Assembly (NCBI GenBank): GCA_945871065.1
Contig: CAMBUL010000017.1
Coordinates: 1 to 41,447 of the forward strand
Source of the DNA: Chthoniobacter flavus
Lineage (GTDB): Bacteria; Verrucomicrobiota; Verrucomicrobiia; Chthoniobacterales; JACTMZ01
Reading direction: 5' to 3'
Length of the DNA stretch: 41,447 nt
Under the pieces are notes generated by a model. The model had not been told where the DNA came from. It saw only the letters and a list, made by a program, of their open reading frames with translations, and did no database searches. Made by a program: the position numbers and the translations under genes. Positions 23,744-32,199 of this stretch are shown here, piece after piece; within the stretch, counting starts at the first letter, position 1; every line of letters starts with the position of its first letter.

Positions 23744-25024
23744 GTGAACGTCTCTGATCTGAGGGAAATCCTGCAATACGTCCCGCGGTTCCGCGAAAAG
23801 ATCTTCGTGGTGTCCATCGACGGGGAGATTGCCGCTTCGCCCAACTTTGCCAACATTCTGCTCGATCTTGCCGTGCTGCGCTCGCTGAGCATCCGAGTCG
23901 TGCTCGTGCACGGCGCGAGCCATCAGGTGCAGGAGGCGGCCGAACGCGCCGGGGTCAAAGCGAGTAACACGGACGGTACCGGCATCACGGATGAGGCCAC
24001 GCTGGAGTTGAGCATCGGTGCGGCCATGCGGTTGACCCATGAGATCCTCGAAGGTTTGGCCTCCGTGGATTTGCGGGCCGCCTACGCGAATGCGGTCATT
24101 GCGCACCCTGCCGGCATCCTCGGCGGTGTCGACCAAGGCCACACCGGGCGGATTGAGCGGGTCGACGTCAAGTGCCTGCACGTGCTCCTGCACGAGGGGA
24201 TCATTCCCGTGGTGCCGCCACTCGGCTTTGATGGCGAGGGACACACTTACCGGGTCAATTCCGACCATGCGGCGGCGGAACTCGCCGAGGCCCTCCATGC
24301 GGCCAAGGTGGTTTATTTGTCGGCCGACGCCAAGTTGCCGGGCGGCGCGTCCTTGCCGCGGCAGTTGGGCATCGCGGAGGCCGAGGAGTTGTTGAAAAAG
24401 AGGAAGAACGGCGAGGCGCCGAATCTTTATTCGAAGGTCGACTATGGTGCGAAGGCTTGCCGGCAGGGCGTGTCGCGGATCCACATCCTTGATGGCACGG
24501 TCGACGAGGCCTTGCTCGACGAGGTGTTCAGCAACGAGGGGATCGGGACGATGATCTACTCGAATGAATACCAGCAAATCCGGAAAATTTTCAAAAAAGA
24601 CGTGAGGGCGGTGATGTCGCTTATCCGGCAATCGATGGACACCGAGGAACTTGTGCGGCGGACGCGGACCGACGTTCTCGAGCAGATGCAGGATTTTTGG
24701 GTGCTGGAAATCGACGGCAAGGTGATGGGGTGCGTCGCGCTGCATGTTTATCCGGCGGAGGGCTGCGGCGAACTCGCCTGCCTTTACGTGCAGAAGGAGC
24801 ACGAGAACGAGGGGCACGGACGGAAGCTGATGGCTTTCGTTGACAACCTCGCGCGGGAAAAAGGCGTCCGGCAATTGTTCGCCCTCAGCACGCAGGCTTA
24901 CAAATATTTGCAAATCAAAGGCGGCTTCCGCGAGTCCTCGCCGGACATCATGCCCGCTGTGCGTCGGAAACAATACGACGCCGGCGGACGGCAGTCCAAG
25001 GTCCTGGTCAAGGACCTCGCCTGA
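23744..25024 (+). CDS. argA: Amino-acid N-acetyltransferase (N-acetylglutamate synthase), kinase-GNAT type
   Basis: In this 426-residue protein residues 1-280 form an amino-acid-kinase-like domain, with L-V-H-G-A-S-H-Q and the R-V-N-S-D-H-A-A-A-E-L-A segment. Residues about 285-426 form a GNAT domain with C-L-Y-V-Q-K-E-H-E-N-E-G-H-G-R-K-L acetyl-CoA binding and A-L-S-T-Q-A-Y. This is the ArgA layout. It makes N-acetylglutamate for arginine synthesis, and the kinase-like half usually carries arginine feedback. The GTG at 23744 (VNVSDLREIL) is preferred to one at 23720 because family members start just before D-L-R-E-I-L. It lies 10 bp before the symporter gene and is probably cotranscribed with it. 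Confidence 0.87.
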   Translation: MNVSDLREILQYVPRFREKIFVVSIDGEIAASPNFANILLDLAVLRSLSIRVVLVHGASHQVQEAAERAGVKASNTDGTGITDEATLELSIGAAMRLTHEILEGLASVDLRAAYANAVIAHPAGILGGVDQGHTGRIERVDVKCLHVLLHEGIIPVVPPLGFDGEGHTYRVNSDHAAAELAEALHAAKVVYLSADAKLPGGASLPRQLGIAEAEELLKKRKNGEAPNLYSKVDYGAKACRQGVSRIHILDGTVDEALLDEVFSNEGIGTMIYSNEYQQIRKIFKKDVRAVMSLIRQSMDTEELVRRTRTDVLEQMQDFWVLEIDGKVMGCVALHVYPAEGCGELACLYVQKEHENEGHGRKLMAFVDNLAREKGVRQLFALSTQAYKYLQIKGGFRESSPDIMPAVRRKQYDAGGRQSKVLVKDLA

Positions 25025-25034
25025 GGCGCCCGGC

Positions 25035-26579
25035 ATGGAAGGTGTCCACACCCATTTCCTCTGGATCGACTGGGTCGTGCTGGCGGTCTACTTGCTGCTC
25101 ACCACTTGGATTGGTCACGCGTTGCGCGGCAAGCAGTCGACCATGCAGGATTTTTTCCTCGCCGGCCGTTCCCTGCCTTGGCCGGCGGTGACCGGTTCGA
25201 TCGTTGCCACGGAAATCAGCGCGATCACCTTCGTCGGTGTGCCGGGCATGGTTTTCGCCGCGGGCGGTGATTTCACTTACCTCCAGTGGGGGATCGGTTC
25301 GCTCTTCGCACGGTTCATTGTGGGTATCTGGTTTGTCAAAGTCTTCTACGAGCGCGGCATCTTCAGTCCCTACGACTACATGCAGGTGCGTCTCGGCGCG
25401 GGGGCGCGGGTCTTTACCACGTCGCTCTTTTTTGTCGGGTCGATCCTCGGGCAAAGCGTGCGGTTGCTCGTGACGGCGCTCATTTTGTGGACCGTCACCG
25501 GCCTGGCTTTCGAATGGTGCATTGTCATCATCGGGGTCTTCGCCATCGGGTGGACGCTGATGGGGGGGATGACCACGGTCATTTGGACCGATGTGATCCA
25601 GTTCTTTGTCTTCATCGGCGGTGGGTTGCTCGCCTTCATCCTGCTCATGGCGGGCATCGATGGCGGTTTCGCGGCGTTCGTCGCCGAGGCGGGGGCGGCC
25701 GGCAAGTTGCGCTTGCTCGACCTTTCGACCAATCCCGATGTGCAGTTCACTTTGTGGGTCGGATTGCTTGCCATGCCGTTCCAAAACGTGGCCGCCTTCG
25801 GCACCGACCAGCTCAACGCGCAGCGCATGTTCTGCTGTCGCAATGCGGCGGATGCCTCGAAGGCGATCATCGCGAGCAGCATCTCTCTCCTGGTCACCGT
25901 GCTCATGCTGGCGGTCGGCGCGGCGCTCTTTGTCTACTACCAGCAGCGTCCGCCGACTCCCGGTGAAGCGGCGCTTTTTGCCAAGGACACCGATTCGGTT
26001 TTCCCCGTCTGGATCACCACGGTCATCCCGCCGGGTTTGAGCGGGCTCATTCTCGCGGGGGCGTTTGCCGCTGCGATTTCGAGTTTGGATTCGGCCTTGG
26101 CGGCCTTGTCGCAGACCTCGATGGCCTTGTGGTATGGCAAGGACGGTCTCGAGTCCGCCGACCAAAAGCGCCTCCTCAAGCAATCGCGCTTCGCCGTGGT
26201 CGGGTGGGGGATCGCGCTCATTCTCGTGGCCATCGGGTTGCAGGCCGTGCGCGGGCAGATCAATCTGCTTTCGCTCGCCTTCGGCATGGTCGCTTACACC
26301 TACGGGCCGATGTTGGCGGCCTTCCTCCTCGCGTTAAGTCCACTGCGGCGCGATATCCGCGGCATCATCATCGGCACGGCCATTTCCATTCTGCTCGTGC
26401 TGTGGGCGCGTCCGGATCTCTACAACATTCTCGCCGCGCTGGGCGCGATCACGACCGAAGAAGCGGCCGCATGGCGTCCGAAAATCAATTTCGCCTGGCT
26501 TTATCCAATCACGTGTTTGCTCACGCTCGCGTGCGGTATCGTGCTCGGCCGGAAAACACCGGCCCCGCGGGTAACGTAG
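25035..26579 (+). CDS. Sodium:solute symporter (SSS family)
   Basis: The 514-residue protein has about 13 transmembrane segments. The first follows a short periplasmic start, and the SSS-family hallmarks are D-F-F-L-A-G-R-S-L-P-W, A-T-E-I-S-A-I-T-F-V-G-V-P-G and the L-I-L-A-G-A-F-A-A-A-I-S-S-L-D-S-A-L stretch. It should move a small solute inward with Na+. The substrate (sugar, amino acid or nucleoside derivative) cannot be told. The region just before resembles the SLC5/sialic-acid and sugar branch, but this is weak. The start follows argA by 10 bp. It precedes dnaA by 265 bp. Confidence 0.88.
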   Translation: MEGVHTHFLWIDWVVLAVYLLLTTWIGHALRGKQSTMQDFFLAGRSLPWPAVTGSIVATEISAITFVGVPGMVFAAGGDFTYLQWGIGSLFARFIVGIWFVKVFYERGIFSPYDYMQVRLGAGARVFTTSLFFVGSILGQSVRLLVTALILWTVTGLAFEWCIVIIGVFAIGWTLMGGMTTVIWTDVIQFFVFIGGGLLAFILLMAGIDGGFAAFVAEAGAAGKLRLLDLSTNPDVQFTLWVGLLAMPFQNVAAFGTDQLNAQRMFCCRNAADASKAIIASSISLLVTVLMLAVGAALFVYYQQRPPTPGEAALFAKDTDSVFPVWITTVIPPGLSGLILAGAFAAAISSLDSALAALSQTSMALWYGKDGLESADQKRLLKQSRFAVVGWGIALILVAIGLQAVRGQINLLSLAFGMVAYTYGPMLAAFLLALSPLRRDIRGIIIGTAISILLVLWARPDLYNILAALGAITTEEAAAWRPKINFAWLYPITCLLTLACGIVLGRKTPAPRVT

Positions 26580-26688
26580 TCCGGTCAAGCGATTTTGAGA
26601 AAAAGTTTACAAGTGCTGCAAAAGTCTTGAGCCCGAATTTCTCGATCGATACGCTGCGTCTGTGACGCCGAGAGAAAGCAAGGAAGCC

Positions 26689-26708
26689 TGTGAACAACTT
26701 GTGAATAC
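26689..26708 (-). promoter_or_regulatory. Two tandem DnaA-box-like sites upstream of dnaA
   Basis: On the minus strand TTGTTCACA (26697-26689) and GTATTCACA (26708-26700) sit 11 bp apart in the same orientation. Against the consensus TTWTNCACA each has one mismatch. A weaker site (TGTTCCACG) follows on the + strand at about 26710. They lie within the 265-bp region before dnaA, where DnaA autorepression sites or origin boxes are expected. No AT-rich unwinding element is obvious, so autoregulation is as likely as an origin. Confidence 0.45.
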
Positions 26709-26844
26709 GTGTTCCACGGTTTTCGGTCTCCGGCTCCCGTCGCCCCACCAAATGTTGTTTTCACTCCAGCTAGGATCCTCCTTTTTGACCCACGGATCCG
26801 GCGGATGCGGAACCTCTGAGGGCCGGGCTTAACAGAATAACTTC

Positions 26845-28317
26845 ATGCCCCGCCCCACTTCCCCGCGTTCCATAAGCCGCATCCGCCAAGCCACCCCGGT
26901 CCGCTCCGACCGTTCTCTGTCCCCTTCCGTCCCCACGGCCCCGCCCGCTGCCGTGAATAACTCGGCTGCCGACCCGGGTCTTGAAGCGCTGTGGACCCAG
27001 ATTTCATCGGCCTTGAGAGCGGAATTGGGTGAGGGAGTTTACGACCGATGGTTTTCCACATTGCGCTTGGCCGAAGCCGATGCGCGCGAGGTCACGCTGG
27101 TTATTCCCAACAGCATCTATCAGGTCTGGATCGAGAGTAATTACGGCTCGCAGTTGCAGGCCTCGTTGATGACCGTCTTTGGAGCCAAGCGGAAGATCAC
27201 TTTCCGGGTCGAGAACGGGCACGTCAGCGAACCGGTCGCTCCCCCGGAAGCCATCGCGCCCGAAGAGCCGGCAGAAGCGGCCGGAGTCGCCGGCGCCAAG
27301 GGGCTCAATCCTCACTACGTGTTCGATACGTTCGTGGTCGGAGCCAACAGTGAATTCGCCCACGCCGCTTCCCTGGCCGTGGCCAAGTCCCCGGCCCGCA
27401 CCTACAACCCGCTCTTCATCCACGGCGGGGTCGGTCTCGGCAAGACCCACCTCCTCCAAGCCATCGGCCACCATTTGGCCGCCTTGCGCCGCGGGACCAA
27501 GGTGGCTTACGTGCGCAGCGAGACCTTCACCAACGAGTTCATCAATGCCATTCAGACGAATTCCTTGGTCAAATTCCGTCGCCGCTACCGCCAGGCCGAC
27601 ATCCTGCTCATCGACGACATCCAGTTCTTGGCCGGCAAAGAGCGCTCGCAGGAGGAGTTCTTCCACACCTTCAATTCGCTCTTTGAAGGCCGCAAACAGA
27701 TCGTTCTCTCTAGCGACCAGCCGCCCAGCGAAATCTCCCAACTCGAACAGCGCCTCGTCTCGCGCTTCGAGTGGGGTCTCACCGCCGAGCTCCAACCGCC
27801 GGACATGGAGACGCGCCTCGCCATCCTGCGCAAAAAGGCGGCCCGCCTCGAGGTCAGCCTGCCGGCCCACGTCCTCGAATTCCTCGCCCACCGCATCAAA
27901 TCGAACGTCCGCCGCCTTGAGGGTGCGCTGCTCCGGGTGGCATCCTTCTCGTCCCTTAGCGGCCGTCCCCTGACCGACGAGTCGATCGAGCACGTCCTGC
28001 GCGACATCCTTCAAGAGGAGGCCCGCCGTGCCGTCTCCATCGACCAGGTCCAGCGCAAGGTCGCCGAGCATTACGATGTCCGCCTGGCCGACATGACGAG
28101 CAAACGCCGTCCAGCCAGCATTGCCTTCCCCCGGCAGGTGGCCATGTTCATTTCCCGCCGGCTGACCAAATCCTCCCTCCAGGACATCGGGGAGGCTTTC
28201 GGCGGTCGGGACCACGGCACCGTGATCCACGCTTGCAAGACGGTGCAGGTGCGCATGGACAAAGAAGAGAGCCTGCGCCAGATTGTCCGCTTCCTCGAAA
28301 CCGCCCTGCAAAGGTGA
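26845..28317 (+). CDS. dnaA: Chromosomal replication initiator protein DnaA
   Basis: This 490-residue protein has a Ser/Pro/Arg-rich extension of about 45 residues, which is longer than usual. Domain I (about 46-125) starts A-L-W-T-Q-I-S and has V-Y-D-R-W-F. The AAA+ ATPase has Walker A H-G-G-V-G-L-G-K-T near 193-200, Walker B I-L-L-I-D-D-I-Q-F and sensor regions. The C-terminal DNA-binding domain carries the signature I-G-E-A-F-G-G-R-D-H-G-T-V, with Gly where most DnaA have Thr. It binds DnaA boxes and opens the origin. DnaA-box-like sites upstream suggest autoregulation. dnaN follows 82 bp downstream; recF and gyrB do not follow. Confidence 0.95.
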   Translation: MPRPTSPRSISRIRQATPVRSDRSLSPSVPTAPPAAVNNSAADPGLEALWTQISSALRAELGEGVYDRWFSTLRLAEADAREVTLVIPNSIYQVWIESNYGSQLQASLMTVFGAKRKITFRVENGHVSEPVAPPEAIAPEEPAEAAGVAGAKGLNPHYVFDTFVVGANSEFAHAASLAVAKSPARTYNPLFIHGGVGLGKTHLLQAIGHHLAALRRGTKVAYVRSETFTNEFINAIQTNSLVKFRRRYRQADILLIDDIQFLAGKERSQEEFFHTFNSLFEGRKQIVLSSDQPPSEISQLEQRLVSRFEWGLTAELQPPDMETRLAILRKKAARLEVSLPAHVLEFLAHRIKSNVRRLEGALLRVASFSSLSGRPLTDESIEHVLRDILQEEARRAVSIDQVQRKVAEHYDVRLADMTSKRRPASIAFPRQVAMFISRRLTKSSLQDIGEAFGGRDHGTVIHACKTVQVRMDKEESLRQIVRFLETALQR

Positions 28318-28325
28318 AGAAGGCT

Positions 28326-28355
28326 TTGACAGCCGCGGTTTATTTGCGGACATAA
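28326..28355 (+). promoter_or_regulatory. Possible dnaN promoter
   Basis: A perfect TTGACA (28326-28331) lies in the dnaA-dnaN spacer, followed after about 18 bp by a weak ACATAA -10-like element (28350-28355). It would give a leader of about 40 bp before the dnaN ATG at 28400. The -10 is poor, so the call is tentative. Confidence 0.3.
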
Positions 28356-28399
28356 ATCCCTTCCAACCGCGCTCCGCACGGTCACCCACACGAGCCATC

Positions 28400-29500
28400 A
28401 TGAAATTCACCATCTCGCAGGAGGCCTTCGCCGAAGGACTGCAAAACGCGGTCAGCGCGGTCAATTCGCGCAGCACACTGCCCATTCTCACCAACGTCCT
28501 CATTCAAGCCTCCGACGGCGAGCTCATCCTCACCGCTACCGACCTCGACTTCACCGTCCGCACCAAGGCCGAAGCCAAAGTCGGCAAATCGGGATCGACC
28601 ACCCTGCCGGCCCGGCGCTTGAGCACCTTGGTCAAGGATCTGCCCAAGACCGAGATCGAGGTCGAGGTGGACGGCAAAAGCATGGCCACTCTGAAAAGCG
28701 GCGCCGGTGTTTACAAAATTTTCGGCATGCCTGAAGCCGAATTCCCCGGTCTTCCCGCCTTCGAAGGCGCCGTCGAGTTCAAGCTCAAAGCCTCCGACCT
28801 GAAAGACGGGCTGCGCAAAACGCATTACGCCATCTCCCTCGACGAAACCCGCTACGTGCTCAACGGCATCTTTTTCTCCTTCAAAGGCGACAAGCTTACT
28901 CTCGTTGCGACCGACGGACGCCGCCTCGCCTTGGCCGAAGTGAACGACCTGGAAATTCCTCCCAGCCAGGAACGCGAATTCATCGTCCGCACCAAAGCGG
29001 TCACCGAATTGATGCGCGCCCTCAAGGAGGATGGCGAAGTTGTTGTCCGCATCTCGCAGAACATGGTGCAGTTCGACTGCGGTCCGACCACGCTCATTTC
29101 CAAACTGGTCGAAGGCAACTACCCGAACTACGTCCAAGTCATCCCGACTAAAGTCAACGAGCGCGTCACCGTCGAGCGCGAGACCCTGCTCAATGCTGTC
29201 CGCCGCGTCTCCCTCCTCAACACCGAGAAAACCGCCTCCGTCCGCCTCAATTTCACCAAAGGCAAAATCGAAATCAACTCGAACACCCCCGAAGTCGGCG
29301 AAGCCCGCGAGGAAATGGCCGTCAGCTACAAGGGCAAGGACATCTCCATCGCTTTCAACCCCGAATTCCTCATGGCCCCGCTGCGTTATCTCAGCGAAGA
29401 CGAAATCCATTTTGAGCTCATCGACGACATCAGCCCCGGCGTGCTCAAAATCAACGCTCCTTTCGTCTACGTGCTCATGCCCATGCGCGTCGGGGCCTGA
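28400..29500 (+). CDS. dnaN: DNA polymerase III sliding clamp (beta subunit)
   Basis: This 366-residue protein has the three-domain beta-clamp layout with starting M-K-F-T-I-S-Q-E-A-F, S-T-L-P-I-L-T-N-V-L and the A-T-D-L-D-F segment. Domain two has A-T-D-G-R-R-L-A and domain three ends in the family V-L-M-P-M-R pattern. It forms a dimeric ring that tethers polymerase III to DNA. Frames upstream of the ATG at 28400 contain no clamp sequence, so the start is firm. It is the usual neighbour of dnaA. The next gene starts 13 bp later. Confidence 0.95.
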   Translation: MKFTISQEAFAEGLQNAVSAVNSRSTLPILTNVLIQASDGELILTATDLDFTVRTKAEAKVGKSGSTTLPARRLSTLVKDLPKTEIEVEVDGKSMATLKSGAGVYKIFGMPEAEFPGLPAFEGAVEFKLKASDLKDGLRKTHYAISLDETRYVLNGIFFSFKGDKLTLVATDGRRLALAEVNDLEIPPSQEREFIVRTKAVTELMRALKEDGEVVVRISQNMVQFDCGPTTLISKLVEGNYPNYVQVIPTKVNERVTVERETLLNAVRRVSLLNTEKTASVRLNFTKGKIEINSNTPEVGEAREEMAVSYKGKDISIAFNPEFLMAPLRYLSEDEIHFELIDDISPGVLKINAPFVYVLMPMRVGA

Positions 29501-29513
29501 CGCGCGTCCGGTC

Positions 29514-30299
29514 GTGATCCCGCGCCTCCTCGCCGCCGCACTCCTCGCACTGGCCCTCGGCGCGGGCAATGTCATGGCCGACAGCGCGATCAAGATCTCC
29601 GACGCCGAAGCCGACCGCATCGGCCAAAAAATTTGGCGTAACGAATGCGCCGGCACCCGCGACGGCCTCACCGCGTGGAACAAAGGCGAAAACTTCCCGT
29701 CCCTCGGCATCGGTCACTTCATCTGGTATCCGCAGGGCCAGCGCGGCCCTTTCAAAGAAAGCTTCCCCGCCCTCAAAGACTACCTCCAAGCCCAAGGGGT
29801 CAAACTCCCCGGCTGGCTCGCCTCGGCCAAAGCTTGCCCCTGGCCCGACCGCGCGGCGTTCATGGCCGACTTTCGCTCGCCGCGTCTGGAGGAACTCCGC
29901 ACGCTCCTTGCCTCGACCGTGGGACCACAGGCCCGCTTCGCCGCCCTGCGCCTCGAATCGGCCCTGCCGCAAATGCTCGCCGCCGCTCCGGCGTCCGAGC
30001 GCGAAAAAATCCGCCGCAACTTCTCCCGCGTAGCCAACGCCCCCGGCGGGCTCTACCCGCTGATGGACTACGTGAACTTCAAAGGCGAGGGGACCTCGCC
30101 GACCGAGCGTTACCAAGGCGAAGGCTGGGGCCTGCTGCAAGTGTTGGCCGGCATGTCCGACACTGGTTCCCCCACCGCCGCGTTCTCGAAAAGCGCCGAC
30201 CGCGTCCTGACCCGTCGCATCGAACTCTCGCCCCCCGCCCGCGGTGAAAAACGCTGGCTCCCCGGCTGGCGCAACCGTGTCGCCACCTACGTGCCATGA
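29514..30299 (+). CDS. Secreted lysozyme-like protein of unknown family
   Basis: The 261-residue protein starts GTG with a signal peptide (M-I-P-R-L-L-A-A-A-L-L-A-L-A-L-G, cleavage near 22). Mature residues 40-73 read W-R-N-E-C-A-G followed by G-L-T-A-W-N-K-G-E-N-F-P-S-L-G-I-G-H-F-I-W-Y. The spacing of Glu44 and G-I-G-H recalls T4-type lysozymes (catalytic E, then G-x-G-H), so a muramidase-like fold is my inference. No peptidoglycan-binding domain is seen. The Trp/Gly-rich C-terminus ends in W-L-P-G-W. It starts 13 bp after dnaN and is likely cotranscribed with it, a surprising partner for a replication gene. Confidence 0.65.
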   Translation: MIPRLLAAALLALALGAGNVMADSAIKISDAEADRIGQKIWRNECAGTRDGLTAWNKGENFPSLGIGHFIWYPQGQRGPFKESFPALKDYLQAQGVKLPGWLASAKACPWPDRAAFMADFRSPRLEELRTLLASTVGPQARFAALRLESALPQMLAAAPASEREKIRRNFSRVANAPGGLYPLMDYVNFKGEGTSPTERYQGEGWGLLQVLAGMSDTGSPTAAFSKSADRVLTRRIELSPPARGEKRWLPGWRNRVATYVP

Positions 30300-30456
30300 C
30301 TGGCGGGCGACTCCCTTGATTTGTAGCGGCTGCCTCCCTGCGGAGCAGGACAAAACCAGCAGGGTGGCAACGCCAATTTTCTCCAATGGCCGGAGGCGGG
30401 GACAGCCTTCCGTTTTTTCCCTGCGCAACCGGATCTCCCGCGGCTACAATCCCCTC

Positions 30457-32199
30457 ATGCCTTCCGTCACCCGCGACCAAGTCATCGAGGTCCTCGAGCG
30501 CATCGCCCTCTTGCTCGAACTGCAGGGCGAAAACCCCTTCAAGATCCGCGCCTACCACAACGGCGCGCGCGCCCTCGAAATGCTCGAAGACGACCTCGGC
30601 ACACTCGTTCGCGAAGATAAATTGAAAGGCATCCCCGGCATCGGTGACGCCCTCCGCGAAAAAATCGGCACCCTCGTCACCACCGGCCAGCTGCCTTACT
30701 ATAACGAACTCGTCGCCAAGTTCCCCCCGAAATTGTTCGAACTTTTCGACGTTCCCGGCCTCGGCCCGAAAAAAATCAAGGCCCTCTACGAACAACTCCA
30801 AGTCGCCTCGCTCGCCGATCTGGAAAAAGCCTGCCAGGACAACAAAGTCGCCGGCCTTGATGGCTTCGGGGCCAAGACACAGGAAAAAATCCTCCTCGGC
30901 CTCGGGATGCTCAAGCAGGGGGCCGGACGCCACCTCGCTTCCATCGCCGCCCACGCCTCGGCTACGCTGCTCGACGACCTGCGGGCGCACCCGGACACCA
31001 TCCGCCTCTCCGCCGGCGGCAGCACCCGCCGCCGCAATGAAACCGTCCACGATATCGACATCATCGTCTCGACCAAGAACCCCGCCGCCATTTCCCAAGC
31101 CTTCCGCGAACACCCGCTGGTCGAAAGCATCCTTGCTGCGGGCGAGACCAAGTCGAGTGTCATGCTCAAGAACGGGCTCCAAGCCGACCTCCGGGTTGTG
31201 ACCGATGAGGAATACCCGTTCGCTCTCATGTATTTCACCGGGAGCAAGGAGCACAACATCGTGCTGCGAGGCCTCGCCCAGGACCGCGGTTGGACGCTCA
31301 ATGAATACCGCCTCGCGCCGGTCAAGGAGGACGCACCGGAAATCCCCGCGATCCACGACGAGCGCGAGATCTACGAGTTGTTCGGTTTCGATTACATCGA
31401 GCCCGAGTTGCGCGAGAACCGCGGCGAGTTCGAGGCGGCGGCCGGGCATAAGTTGCCGGACCTGATCAAACTCGAGCAACTCAAAGGCACGTTCCACAAC
31501 CACACCCGCGCCAGCGACGGGCGCAGCACGCTCGCCGAAATGGCCGCTGCCGCGCAAGAACTGGGCTTGGAATACCTCGGCATTGCCGACCACAGCAAAG
31601 CCTCCGTCCAAGCCAACGGCCTCGACGCCGCCCGCCTCGAAAAGCAGATCGCCGAAATCGGAGCGCTCAACAAGGAATTCGACGAATTCCGGCTCTTCAG
31701 CGGCACCGAGTGCGATATCCTCAAGGACGGCTTGCTCGATTTCCCCGACTCCGTCCTCTCCCAACTCGATTACGTGGTGGCCAGCGTCCATTCGTCCTTC
31801 ACCCTCGGCGAAGCCGAAATGACCAAGCGCCTCATCCGCGCGATGGAAAATCCCCACGTGACCATGCTCGGTCACGTGACCGGACGCATCCTGCTCAAAC
31901 GCGAATCCTATGCGGTCAACGTCCCCGCTGTCCTCGACGCGGCCGCCGCCACCGGTACCTTCCTCGAACTCAATGCCGATCCGCACCGTCTTGACATGGA
32001 TTGGCGTTGGTGGCGGTTGGCCAAGGAAAAAGGCGTCCGGTGTGTGATCAATCCCGACGCCCACTCGACCGAAGGTCTCCAAAATCTCTTCTTCGGCATT
32101 GGGGCCGCGCGCAAGGGATGGTTGACCAAAAATGACGTCATCAATTGCCTCCCGCTGGAAAAAATTATTTCTGTCCTCGCGGCGAAAAAGAACCGATGA
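30457..32199 (+). CDS. polX: DNA polymerase/3'-5' exonuclease PolX with PHP domain
   Basis: In this 580-residue protein an N-terminal helix-hairpin-helix region (G-I-P-G-I-G-D-A-L and V-P-G-L-G-P-K-K-I) and a Pol-beta-like nucleotidyltransferase come first. The latter has G-G-S-x-R-R-x-N-E-T-V-x-D-I-D-I, near 187-205. The C-terminal PHP phosphoesterase runs from about 340, with F-H-N-H-T-R-A-S-D-G, I-A-D-H-S and C-V-I-N-P-D-A-H. This is the bacterial PolX design, used in base-excision repair and gap filling. The GGSxRR motif has an Asn insertion relative to many. The start at 30457 is preferred by family length; a longer frame would take in an unrelated repeat-rich spacer. Its stop overlaps ispA. 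Confidence 0.9.
   Translation: MPSVTRDQVIEVLERIALLLELQGENPFKIRAYHNGARALEMLEDDLGTLVREDKLKGIPGIGDALREKIGTLVTTGQLPYYNELVAKFPPKLFELFDVPGLGPKKIKALYEQLQVASLADLEKACQDNKVAGLDGFGAKTQEKILLGLGMLKQGAGRHLASIAAHASATLLDDLRAHPDTIRLSAGGSTRRRNETVHDIDIIVSTKNPAAISQAFREHPLVESILAAGETKSSVMLKNGLQADLRVVTDEEYPFALMYFTGSKEHNIVLRGLAQDRGWTLNEYRLAPVKEDAPEIPAIHDEREIYELFGFDYIEPELRENRGEFEAAAGHKLPDLIKLEQLKGTFHNHTRASDGRSTLAEMAAAAQELGLEYLGIADHSKASVQANGLDAARLEKQIAEIGALNKEFDEFRLFSGTECDILKDGLLDFPDSVLSQLDYVVASVHSSFTLGEAEMTKRLIRAMENPHVTMLGHVTGRILLKRESYAVNVPAVLDAAAATGTFLELNADPHRLDMDWRWWRLAKEKGVRCVINPDAHSTEGLQNLFFGIGAARKGWLTKNDVINCLPLEKIISVLAAKKNR

Noticed and set aside
28283-28399. Longer start for dnaN
   Set aside because: The extra residues overlap the end of dnaA and do not resemble the clamp; M-K-F-T-I at 28400 is the family start.
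30300-30456. Spacer before polX with imperfect arms GCGGCTGCCTCCCTGC and GCAGGGTGGCAACGCC
   Set aside because: The arms are imperfect and there is no U-run; I cannot tell a repeat element from chance, so it is not listed as a feature.
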